Shown here in pieces: positions 41,786 to 50,912 of a stretch of 64,000 nucleotides of DNA. The stretch spans positions 496,001 to 560,000 of the forward strand of contig NZ_CP075584.1 in NCBI RefSeq assembly GCF_027594785.1, written 5' to 3'. The translations under genes and the position numbers were made by a program. The notes beneath the pieces were generated by a model. That model searched no databases and was not told the DNA's origin. It saw nothing but the letters and a program-made list of their open reading frames with translations. This DNA comes from Cryobacterium breve. Lineage in GTDB: Bacteria > Actinomycetota > Actinomycetes > Actinomycetales > Microbacteriaceae. Numbering within the stretch: position 1 is the stretch's first letter; the number at the start of each line of letters is the position of its first letter.

Positions 41786-44655
41786 TTAGCGCCCCGCCAG
41801 GATCTCCTTGAGGAAGGTGCCCGTGTGGCTCTTCTTGACCGTCGCGATGTGCTCCGGCGTGCCGGTCGCGAGGACGCGACCGCCGCCGGAGCCGCCTTCC
41901 GGTCCGAGGTCGATCACCCAGTCGGCCGACTTGATCACGTCGAGGTTGTGCTCGATCACGATCACGGTGTTGCCCTTGTCGACGAGGCTGTTCAACACGA
42001 GCAGGAGCTTGCGCACGTCCTCGAAGTGCAGCCCGGTCGTGGGCTCGTCGAGGACGTAGACGCTGCGGCCGTTCGAGCGCCGCTGGAGCTCGGTGGCGAG
42101 CTTGACGCGCTGCGCCTCACCTCCGGAGAGCGTCGTCGCGCTCTGGCCGAGGCGCACGTAGCCGAGGCCGACCTCGACGAGGGTCTTCAGGAAGCGGTGG
42201 ATCGCCGAGATGGGTTCGAAGAAATCGGCGGCCTCGCTGATCGGCATATCGAGGACTTCGGCGATGTTCTTGCCCTTGTAGTGCACGGTCAGGGTGTCGC
42301 GGTTGTACCGCGCTCCCCCGCAGACCTCGCACGCGACGTACACGTCGGGGAGGAAGTTCATCTCGATCTTGATCGTGCCGTCGCCGGAGCAGGCTTCGCA
42401 GCGACCGCCCTTGACGTTGAAGCTGAACCGGCCGGGGAGATAGCCGCGGGCCTTCGCCTCGATCGTCTCGGAGAACAGGGTGCGGATCTTGTCGAACACG
42501 CCCGTGTACGTGGCCGGGTTGGAGCGCGGGGTGCGCCCGATCGGGGCCTGGTCGACGTGGATGACCTTGTCGAGCTGTTCGAGCCCGGTGACCCGGGTGT
42601 GCTTGCCGGGAAGCTTGCGGGCGCCGTTCAACCGGTTGGCGAGCACGCGGTAGAGGATGTCGTTGACGAGGGAGGACTTGCCTGAGCCGCTCACCCCGGT
42701 CACCGCGGTGAAGGTGCCGAGGGGGAACGTGACGGACACCTTCTTGAGGTTGTTCGCCTCGGCTCCGATGACGCTGATCTGGCGGTCCGGGTCGATCGGG
42801 CGGCGGGTCTCGGGAGTCTCGATCGACTTGCGGCCGGCGAGGTAGTCGCCCGTGAGCGACTCGCGGTTCTCCAGCAGGCTCGCGTACGAGCCGGAGTGCA
42901 CGACGTGGCCTCCGTTGACGCCTGCACCGGGCCCGATGTCGACGATCCAGTCGGCCATCTTGATGGTGTCCTCGTCGTGTTCGACGACGATGAGGGTGTT
43001 GCCGAGGTCGCGGAGGGCGACGAGGGTCTCGATGAGCCGGCGGTTGTCCCGCTGGTGCAGGCCGATGCTCGGTTCGTCGAGGACGTAGAGCACCCCGGTC
43101 AGTCCGGAGCCGATCTGGGTGGCCAGGCGGATACGCTGGGCCTCGCCGCCGGAGAGGCTCGCGGCGGCGCGGGCGAGGTTGAGGTAGTTGAGCCCGACCC
43201 GGATGAGGAAGTCCAGGCGTGCCTTGATCTCGCGCAGCACCTGGGCGGCGATCATGGCCTCCCGGTCGGTCAGTTCGAGCAGGTCCATGAAGGACCGGGC
43301 GTCGGCGAGGCTCAGGTTGCAGACATCCGCGATGCTGGAGCCGTGGATCAGCACGGCGAGGACCTCGGGCTTGAGCCGGGTGCCCGAGCAGACCGGGCAG
43401 TCGATCTCACGGAGGTACTCGCCCCAGCGGGCGCGCTGGGTGTCGGACTCCGCCTGGAGGTACTGGCGTTCGATGTACGGCACGACGCCTTCGAAGCCGG
43501 AGGTGTAGCTCATCTCGCGGCCGTAGCGGTTCTTCCACTTCACCCGGACCTCGAAGTTGTCCCCGCGGAGAACGGCATTCTGAACATCGAGGCTGAGGTC
43601 GCCCCACGGGGTGTCGAGGGAGAAGTCGAGGTCGTGGGCGAGGCCGTCGAGCAGCTTCTCGTAGTACCGGAAGAGGCCCTTGCCCTGGGTGGTCCAGGGC
43701 AGGACCACGCCCTCCGCGATGCTCAGGCTCAGGGTCGCCGAGGAGGAGATCCTGGTCGACGGACATCCGAGTGCCGAGCCCGGAGCACTCGGGGCAGGCA
43801 CCGAACGGCGCGTTGAACGAGAAGGTGCGCGGTTCGATCTCGGTCAGCTGCACGGGGTGGTTGTTCGGGCACGAGAGCTTTTCGGAGTAGCTCTGCCAGG
43901 CCGCGTCGCCCTCCCCGTCGACGTAGTTGATCTGGACGATGCCGTCGGTGAGCTTGAGTGCTGTCTCGAGGGAGTCGGTCAGGCGACTGAGGAGGCTCCG
44001 GCGCCGCCACGAGGCGGTCGACGACGACGGAGATATCGTGCTTGAGCTGCTTCTTGAGCGTCGGCGGTTCGCTGAGCTGGATCTGCGTGCCGTCGACCAT
44101 GGCACGGGAGTATCCCCCAGCGGCGAGCTCCTTGAACAGGTCGACGAATTCGCCCTTTTTCTGGGAGACGACCGGGCTCAGGATCTGGTACCGGGTGCCC
44201 TGCGGAAGTTCCATGAGCTGGTCGGCGATCTGCTGCACGGTCTGCGCCTGGATGACCTCGCCGCAGACCGCGCAGTGCGGCACTCCGATACGGGCCCAGA
44301 GCAGGCGCATGTAGTCGTAGACCTCGGTGATCGTGCCGACCGTGGACCGCGGGTTGCGGTTGGTGGACTTCTGGTCGATCGAGACGGCGGGGCTGAGGCC
44401 CTCGATGAAGTCGACGTCCGGCCGGTCGACCTGGCCGAGGAACTGGCGCGCATACGCCGAGAGCGACTCGACGTAGCGGCGTTGGCCCTCGGCGAAGATG
44501 GTGTCGAACGCGAGCGAGGACTTGCCCGAGCCGGACAATCCGGTGAAGACGACCAGGGAATCCCGGGGGATCTCCAAATCGACGTTGTGCAGATTGTGCA
44601 CGCGCGCACCGCGGACACTGAGCTTGGACCCGGACGTTACCTTCGAAATTGACAC
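41786..44655 (-). CDS. uvrA: Excinuclease ABC subunit A (two frameshifts in this sequence)
   Basis: UvrA is the damage-sensing dimeric ATPase of excision repair. The 955-residue repaired protein has two ABC modules: [14 protein letters not shown] and [14 protein letters not shown] as Walker [15 protein letters not shown] and [14 protein letters not shown] as signatures. Zinc-finger Cys pairs lie in CAVCGE, CPECSG, CPVCSG and CEACSG. Extra bases lie at 43724-43730 and 43992-43998. A LexA-type SOS box 56 bases upstream of the ATG indicates damage-inducible control. Confidence 0.96.
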
Positions 44656-44711
44656 CGTTCGAGTCTATTCAGTGCCACCGACACACTCGTGCCGCCGGGG
44701 CACGCCCTAAG

Positions 44712-44725
44712 CGAACAAACGTTCG
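44712..44725 (-). promoter_or_regulatory. SOS box (LexA site) upstream of uvrA
   Basis: CGAACAAACGTTCG has the CGAAC-N4-GTTCG form of the actinobacterial and Bacillus-type LexA site. It lies 56 bases before the uvrA start, between the uvrB stop and uvrA. uvrA is a standard SOS gene, so the assignment is well supported by context. Confidence 0.82.
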
Positions 44726-44754
44726 AATTCCGATCGAGAGCGGTCGGGAACGGA

Positions 44755-46816
44755 TCAGATGTGCCCGGCCTTCTCCATTTGCCGGAGTTCACGCTTGAGT
44801 TCGGAGACCTCGTCCCTGAGCCGGGCGGCGAGTTCGAACTTCAGGCTCTCCCGCGGCCTCGAGCATCTGCCCGCTGAGGTCGGCGATGATCGATTCGAGG
44901 TCGTTGGCGCCGTTCGCGGCGATGCCGGTGCGGAGCGGGGTCGCCGCGACCTTGCGCCGCGCGTCGCGACCGGAGAGGAGCTCGGCGGTGTCCGCCTGCT
45001 CGCGGGCGAGGATGTCGGTGATGTCGGCGATCCGCTTGCGGAGCGGAGTGGGGTCGATGCCGTGCAGGGTGTTGTAGGCGACCTGCTTCTCGCGGCGGCG
45101 GTCGGTCTCGTCGATCGCGCGTTCCATCGATGCAGTCATCCGGTCGGCGTACATGTGCACCTCGCCGGAGACGTTCCGGGCGGCACGGCCGATGGTCTGG
45201 ATGAGGGACGTCGCGGAGCGCAGGAATCCTTCCTTGTCCGCGTCGAGGATCGCGACGAGCGACACCTCCGGCAGGTCGAGGCCCTCCCGCAGGAGGTTGA
45301 TTCCGACGAGCACGTCGTAAACGCCCGCGCGGAGTTCAGTGAGGAGCTCGACCCTCCGCAGCGTGTCGACGTCGGAGTGCAGGTAGCGCACGCGGACGCC
45401 GGCCTCGGTGAGGAAGTCCGTGAGTTCCTCGGCCATCTTCTTGGTGAGGGTCGTGACGAGCACCCGCTCGTTGAGTGCGACGCGCTTGTGGATCTCCTCG
45501 AGGAGGTCGTCGATCTGCCCCTTGGAGGGCTTCACGACGATCTGCGGGTCGATGAGCCCGGTCGGGCGGATGATCTGCTCGACGATGCCGTCGGCGATGC
45601 CCATCTCGTATTTTCCGGGCGTTGCGGACAGGTACACGGTCTGGCCGACCCGGTCCTTGAATTCGTTGAATTTGAGCGGGCGGTTGTCGAGGGCGCTCGG
45701 GAGCCGGAAACCGTGCTCGACGAGGGTGCGCTTGCGGGAGGAGTCTCCTTCGTACATCGCGCCGATCTGCGGGACGGTGACGTGGGACTCGTCGATGACC
45801 ATCAGGAAGTCGTCCGGGAAGTAGTCGAGGAGGCAGTGCGGGGCCTCCCCCGGTGACCTCTGGTCGATGTGGCGGGAGTAGTTCTCGATGCCGGAGCAGA
45901 AGCCGATCTGTTCCATCATCTCGAGGTCGAAGGTCGTGCGCATCCGCAGCCGCTGCGCCTCGAGCAGTTTGCCCTCCCGTTCCAGCTGGCCGAGCCGTTC
46001 GGCGAGTTCTTCCTGGATGGTGACGATGGCGCGTTGCATGGTCTCGGTGCTCGCGACGTAGTGCGAGCCGGGGAAGACGGACACGGAGTCGAGCTTGCGG
46101 ACGATGTCGCCCGTGAGCGGGTGCAGGCTGTAGAGCGCTTCGATCTCGTCGCCGAACATCTCGATCCGGATGGCGAGTTCTTCGTACATGGGGATGATCT
46201 CGATGGTGTCGCCGCGCACCCGGAAGTGACCGCGGGAGAAGTCGACGTCGTTGCGCTGGTACTGCATCGCCACGAACTTGCGGATCAGCCAGTCGCGGTC
46301 GACCTTCTGGCCGATCTGGAGGGCGATCATGGCCTCCATGTAACCCTCCGGCGTGCCGAGGCCGTAGATGCAGGACACGGTGGAGACGACGACGACGTCA
46401 CGTCTGCTCAGGAGTGAATTCGTGGTGGAGTGCCTGAGCCGCTCGACCTCGGCGTTGATCGAGGAGTCCTTCTCGATGAAGGTGTCCGTCTGCGGGACGT
46501 ACGCCTCCGGCTGGTAGTAGTCGTAGTACGACACGAAGTACTCGATGGCGTTGTTCGGCATCAACTCGCGGAACTCGTTCACGAGTTGCGCGGCGAGGGT
46601 CTTGTTGTGCGCAAGCACGAGCGTCGGGCGCTGCACCTGTTCGATCAGCCAGGCCGTCGTCGCGGACTTGCCGGTTCCGGTGGCACCGAGGAGCACGATG
46701 TCGGTTTCACCGGCGTTGATGCGCTCGGCGAGGTCTTTGATCGCGGTCGGCTGGTCGCCGCTCGGCGTGTATTCGCTCACGACCTCAAAGGGATGTACGG
46801 ATCGCGTGGGTTCCAT
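44755..46816 (-). CDS. uvrB: Excinuclease ABC subunit B (frameshifted near its end)
   Basis: UvrB is the helicase-like damage verifier that binds UvrA and UvrC. The repaired 686 residues show Walker [16 protein letters not shown], the beta-hairpin region [20 protein letters not shown], the DEAD-like [11 protein letters not shown] and helicase motif [11 protein letters not shown]. The final UVR motif ([20 protein letters not shown]) is recovered only after removing an extra base at 44842-44848; read literally the protein loses this UvrC-binding tail. It starts nine bases after the coaE stop. Confidence 0.95.
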
Positions 46817-46825
46817 CTGTCCAGT

Positions 46826-47464
46826 CTAGATTCGACCACCGACACTCTTCGTTCCGGCAGCGTTTCCGTCGCCCCGCACGCGTTCCCAGAGCTCGTCGAC
46901 CTGCCGCAGGGTGTGCTCGAGGGTACCGTCGGTGTCGATCACGACGTCGGCGATCGCGAGCCGGTCGGCGTCGTCCGCCTGGGACCGGATGCGCCGGGCC
47001 GCGTCATCCTGGCTCATCCCCCGGAGCCCGACCATCCGTTGCATTCGGGTGTCCGGGGTCGCCTGGGTGACGACGACGAGGTCGAACGGATGTTCGACGG
47101 CCGCCTCGACCAGCAGGGGAACGTCGTAGACGACCACGGCCGAGGGGTCCGCGAGCCCCGCCGCACGGATGCGTGCGTTCGTCAGCGCACGGACGGCGGG
47201 GTGCACGATCGCGTTGAGCCGGGCCAGTGCCGCCGCGTCGCCGAAGACGATCGCTCCGAGCTTCGGCCGGTCCAGCGCACCCTGCGGTCCGACGAGGTCG
47301 GCGCCGAATTCGGTCGCGATATTCGCCAGGACGGGGCTGCCGGGTTCGACGACCTCGCGGGCGAGGCGATCCGCATCGATGACGACGGCGCCGAGGTCGG
47401 CGAGGGCGCTCGCGACGGTGCTCTTGCCTGATGCGATCCCGCCGGTCAGTCCAATGAGGTACAC
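46826..47464 (-). CDS. coaE: Dephospho-CoA kinase
   Basis: This 212-residue P-loop kinase carries out the last step of coenzyme A synthesis. It begins MYLIGLTGGIASGKSTVAS (Walker A). VIDADRLAREVVEPGSP and YDVPLLVEAAVE form the substrate and lid regions. The order rpsA-coaE-uvrB matches that of mycobacteria. It lies 92 bases downstream of rpsA, beyond the rpsA terminator, and just ahead of uvrB. Confidence 0.95.
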   Translation of the reverse strand: MYLIGLTGGIASGKSTVASALADLGAVVIDADRLAREVVEPGSPVLANIATEFGADLVGPQGALDRPKLGAIVFGDAAALARLNAIVHPAVRALTNARIRAAGLADPSAVVVYDVPLLVEAAVEHPFDLVVVTQATPDTRMQRMVGLRGMSQDDAARRIRSQADDADRLAIADVVIDTDGTLEHTLRQVDELWERVRGDGNAAGTKSVGGRI

Positions 47465-47499
47465 CCCGGCAATGCTACCGATGCGGCCAGGGCGCAGAA

Positions 47500-47531
47500 A
47501 ACCGGCCGGGCCCCGAAGGGTCCGGCCGGTT
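47500..47531. terminator. Hairpin terminator after rpsA
   Basis: AACCGGCCGGGCCC pairs with GGGTCCGGCCGGTT, including one G-T pair, around CGAA. It lies between the rpsA stop and the coaE start on the minus strand. Confidence 0.8.
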
Positions 47532-47556
47532 CTGGTGTTGCGGTGGAGCCTGCGTG

Positions 47557-49014
47557 CTAGTTGTTGCTGCTGAGCTTCTCGCGCAGTGCGGCGAGTGCCT
47601 CGTCGTCAGCAAGCGTTCCGGCTCCGGCCGTCTCGCTCGAGAACGAGTTGCCCGCTGCGGAGGGAACGTCGCCGACGGCGATGATCTCGTCGTTCGCGGA
47701 AGCAACCTGCTTCTTGTGGGCTTCCCAGCGAGCCTGGGCTGCAGCGTAGTCCTGCTCCCACTTCTCGCGCTGGTTCTCGAAGCCTTCGCGCCACTCGTTG
47801 GTCTCCGGGTCGAAGCCCTCGGGGTACTTGTAGTTGCCCTGGTCGTCGTACTCGGTGAGCATTCCGTAGAGCGCCGGGTCGAACTCGGTGCCCTCGGGGT
47901 CGACACCCTCGTTGGCCTGCTTGAGGCTCAGCGAGATGCGGCGACGCTCGAGGTCGATGTCGATGACCTTGACGAAGACCTCGTCGCCGACCGAAACGAC
48001 CTGCTCGGCGAGCTCGACGTGCTTGCCGGAGAGCTCGGAGATGTGAACCAGGCCCTCGATGCCCTCTGCGACGCGAACGAACGCGCCGAAGGGGACGAGC
48101 TTGGTGACCTTGCCCGGTGCAACCTGGCCGATGGCGTGGGTGCGGGCGAAGACCTGCCACGGGTCTTCCTGGGTGGCCTTGAGCGACAGCGACACGCGCT
48201 CGCGCTCGAGGTCGACCTCGAGGATCTCGACGGTGACTTCCTGACCGACCTCGACGACCTCGCTGGCGTGCTCGATGTGCTTCCAGCTGAGTTCGGAGAC
48301 GTGAACCAGGCCGTCAACGCCACCGAGGTCGACGAACGCACCGAAGTTGACGATCGAGGAGACAACGCCCTTGCGGACCTGTCCCTTCTGGAGGTTGTTG
48401 AGGAAGGTGGTGCGGCTCTCGGACTGCGTCTGCTCGAGCAGGGCACGACGGGACAGCACAACGTTGTTGCGGTTCTTGTCGAGTTCGAGGATCTTCGCTT
48501 CGATCTCCTGGCCCAGGTACGGGGTCAGGTCGCGAACGCGGCGAAGTTCGATGAGCGATGCCGGCAGGAAGCCACGGAGGCCGATGTCGACGATGAGCCC
48601 GCCCTTGACGACCTCGATGACCGAACCGGTGACAACGCCATCGGATTCCTTGATCTTCTCGACGTCGCCCCACGCACGTTCGTACTGGGCGCGCTTCTTC
48701 GAGAGGATGAGGCGGCCTTCTTTGTCTTCCTTCTGGAGAACAAGTGCCTCGACCAGGTCGCCGACCTTGACAACCTCGGAAGGGTCAACGTCGTGCTTGA
48801 TGGAAAGTTCGCGGGAGGGAATGACGCCCTCGGTCTTGTAACCCACGTCGAGGAGGACCTCGTCGCGGTCGATCTTCACAACGGTGCCCTCGATGAGGTC
48901 TCCGTCGTTGAAGAATTTCAGAGTCTTTTCGACCGCGGCAAGAAAGTCTTCAGCAGATCCAATGTCGTTGATGGCGACCTGCTTAGGTGCCCTATCGGTC
49001 GTTGCGATTGTCAT
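47557..49014 (-). CDS. rpsA: 30S ribosomal protein S1
   Basis: This 485-residue protein has four S1 (OB-fold) RNA-binding domains, for example GDLIEGTVVKIDRDEVLLDV, GVVTGSVIEVVKGGLIVDIG, VRKGVVSSIVNFGAFVDLGG and VTKLVPFGAFVRVAEGIEG. The C-terminal acidic tail follows. It helps mRNA binding at translation start. Four repeats rather than six is the Gram-positive form. The frame is intact. The 168-base gap before the gene probably holds its promoter; I see no other feature there. Confidence 0.97.
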   Translation of the reverse strand: MTIATTDRAPKQVAINDIGSAEDFLAAVEKTLKFFNDGDLIEGTVVKIDRDEVLLDVGYKTEGVIPSRELSIKHDVDPSEVVKVGDLVEALVLQKEDKEGRLILSKKRAQYERAWGDVEKIKESDGVVTGSVIEVVKGGLIVDIGLRGFLPASLIELRRVRDLTPYLGQEIEAKILELDKNRNNVVLSRRALLEQTQSESRTTFLNNLQKGQVRKGVVSSIVNFGAFVDLGGVDGLVHVSELSWKHIEHASEVVEVGQEVTVEILEVDLERERVSLSLKATQEDPWQVFARTHAIGQVAPGKVTKLVPFGAFVRVAEGIEGLVHISELSGKHVELAEQVVSVGDEVFVKVIDIDLERRRISLSLKQANEGVDPEGTEFDPALYGMLTEYDDQGNYKYPEGFDPETNEWREGFENQREKWEQDYAAAQARWEAHKKQVASANDEIIAVGDVPSAAGNSFSSETAGAGTLADDEALAALREKLSSNN

Positions 49015-49182
49015 GTAGTAGTTGCTCCAGGATGGACATAAATCGGGCCATACGCGAACGGGTGTGGATTGTGGACTCCGCGCATGGCAGCGGATAGTTC
49101 GTCACAAACGTGACAGTCAAGCTTAGCGGTTTGCAGGGGCGACCGGCAACATCCGCTCAAGCCCCGAGGGCTCGGGTCTGGG

Positions 49183-50859
49183 TCAGGACAGCAGTGCCGC
49201 GCGGAGGGTGTCGAGGCCGACACCGCCGAGGTCGAGGGCGCGCCTGTGGAAGTCCTTGATCGAGAACGCTGCACCCTCCCTGGCCTTGCTCGCGTCGCGG
49301 AGTTCCTCCCAGATGCGCTGGCCGATCTTGTACGAGGGCGCCTGTCCGGGCCAGCCGAGATACCGGTTGACTTCGAACTGGACCGTGCTCTCGTCGACGT
49401 TCGCGTTTCGGCGGAAGAAGTCGAAGGCGTGCTCGGCGGTCCAGGGGCCGCTTCCGTCCGGCAGGGTCTTTCCGAGGTGCACGCCGATGTCGATCACGAC
49501 GCGGGCGGCGCGCATCCGCTGGCCGTCGAGCATGCCCAGGCGGTCGGCCGGGTCGTCGAGGTAGCCGAGTTCGCTCATCAGGCGTTCGGCGTAGAGCGCC
49601 CAGCCCTCCGCGTGCCCCGACGTGCCCGCGAGCTGGCGACGCCAGGTGTTCAGGATGCCGCGATTGTGTACCGCCTGTCCGATCTGCAGGTGGTGGCCGG
49701 GGACGCCCTCGTGGTAGACCGTCGACAATTCGCGCCAGGTGGAGAATTCGGTGACGCCTGCCGGTACCGACCACCACATCCGGCCGGGCCGGGAGAAGTC
49801 GTCGCTCGGCCCGGTGTAGTACACGCCGCCGTCCTGGGTGGGGGCGATCAGGCACTCGAGGGCGCGGATCTCCTGCGGGATGTCGAAGTGGTCGACCGAC
49901 AACTCGGCGACGGCGCGGTCGCTCGTCTCCTGCATCCAGCGCTGGAGGGCGGCCGTGCCGTGGAGGGTGCGGCTCTGGTCGGCGTCGAGGTGGGCGATGG
50001 CCTCCTGCACGCTCGCCCCGGGGAGGATCTGCCTGGCGATGCCCTCCTGCTCCGCGACCATCCGGGCGAGTTCCTCGATTCCCCACTCGTACGTTTCGTC
50101 GAGGTCGACAGCGGCACCGAGGAAACGGCGGGACTGGAGGGCGTAGATCTCCCGGCCGACGGCATCCGCCTCTGGCGCGACGCGTTCGAGCTCGTCACCG
50201 AGGAAGGCGGCCAGGCCGGAGTATGCGGCGGCGGCGCGGCGGGCGCCTGCGCCGAGGTCGGTCGCGAGACTCGCAGGCAGGCTGCCGGTCGCCGGGCTCG
50301 CTTCTGCGGCGAGCGTGGCGAAGAAACCCGTCTTCGCCGCGTGCCGGCGCGCCTGCACGGCGACCTCGCGCACCTGGCGCTTCGCGGGCATGATGCCTTC
50401 CCTGATGCCCAGGCGCAGGGTCTCGATGTAGCCGGCGACGGCGTCCGGAACGGCTCCGAGCCGCGTGGAGATGGTGCGCCAGTCTTCGATGGTGTCCGTC
50501 GGCATCAGGTCGAAGGCCGCACGGATGTCCTGCGCCGACGAGGCGAGATTGTTCAGGTCCCGCAGGGGCAGGCCGGCGTCGGCGCTCTCGAGGCCGAGGG
50601 CGAGTTCGCTGCGCAGGTCGGTGCGGGTGACCTCGTCGACGGCGTCGACGACGGCCGCGGCATCGAGGCGGGCGATCGTGGCGAGGGACGCACTGCGGTG
50701 CCGCTCGAGGCCGATCGGAGAGTAGTCGCCGTAGCGGTCGCCGCCCCCGGTGCGGCCGATGTAAGTGCCGATCGTGGGGTCGAGGTCGACGAGGGTGTCG
50801 ACCCAGTCTTCGGCAATCGCATCGATCGCTGTGGGGGTACGCGCGGTGTCTGGGCTCAT
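49183..50859 (-). CDS. DUF885 family protein (putative metallo-carboxypeptidase)
   Basis: This 558-residue protein has no signal peptide. The family motif YHEGVPGHHLQIGQA contains a HExxxxHH-type zinc site, followed by TSGHAEGWALYAERLM with the likely third ligand Glu. DUF885 members are related to gluzincin peptidases; no substrate is known. The N-terminal region is rich in Ala and Asp and helical. It lies between rpsA and polA, which are otherwise neighbours in mycobacteria. Confidence 0.88.
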   Translation of the reverse strand: MSPDTARTPTAIDAIAEDWVDTLVDLDPTIGTYIGRTGGGDRYGDYSPIGLERHRSASLATIARLDAAAVVDAVDEVTRTDLRSELALGLESADAGLPLRDLNNLASSAQDIRAAFDLMPTDTIEDWRTISTRLGAVPDAVAGYIETLRLGIREGIMPAKRQVREVAVQARRHAAKTGFFATLAAEASPATGSLPASLATDLGAGARRAAAAYSGLAAFLGDELERVAPEADAVGREIYALQSRRFLGAAVDLDETYEWGIEELARMVAEQEGIARQILPGASVQEAIAHLDADQSRTLHGTAALQRWMQETSDRAVAELSVDHFDIPQEIRALECLIAPTQDGGVYYTGPSDDFSRPGRMWWSVPAGVTEFSTWRELSTVYHEGVPGHHLQIGQAVHNRGILNTWRRQLAGTSGHAEGWALYAERLMSELGYLDDPADRLGMLDGQRMRAARVVIDIGVHLGKTLPDGSGPWTAEHAFDFFRRNANVDESTVQFEVNRYLGWPGQAPSYKIGQRIWEELRDASKAREGAAFSIKDFHRRALDLGGVGLDTLRAALLS

Positions 50860-50912
50860 GGACCGAGCCTAGAACACCGCACCCGCGGCGGCGCGGCGAG
50901 ACAGCCGTGGCC

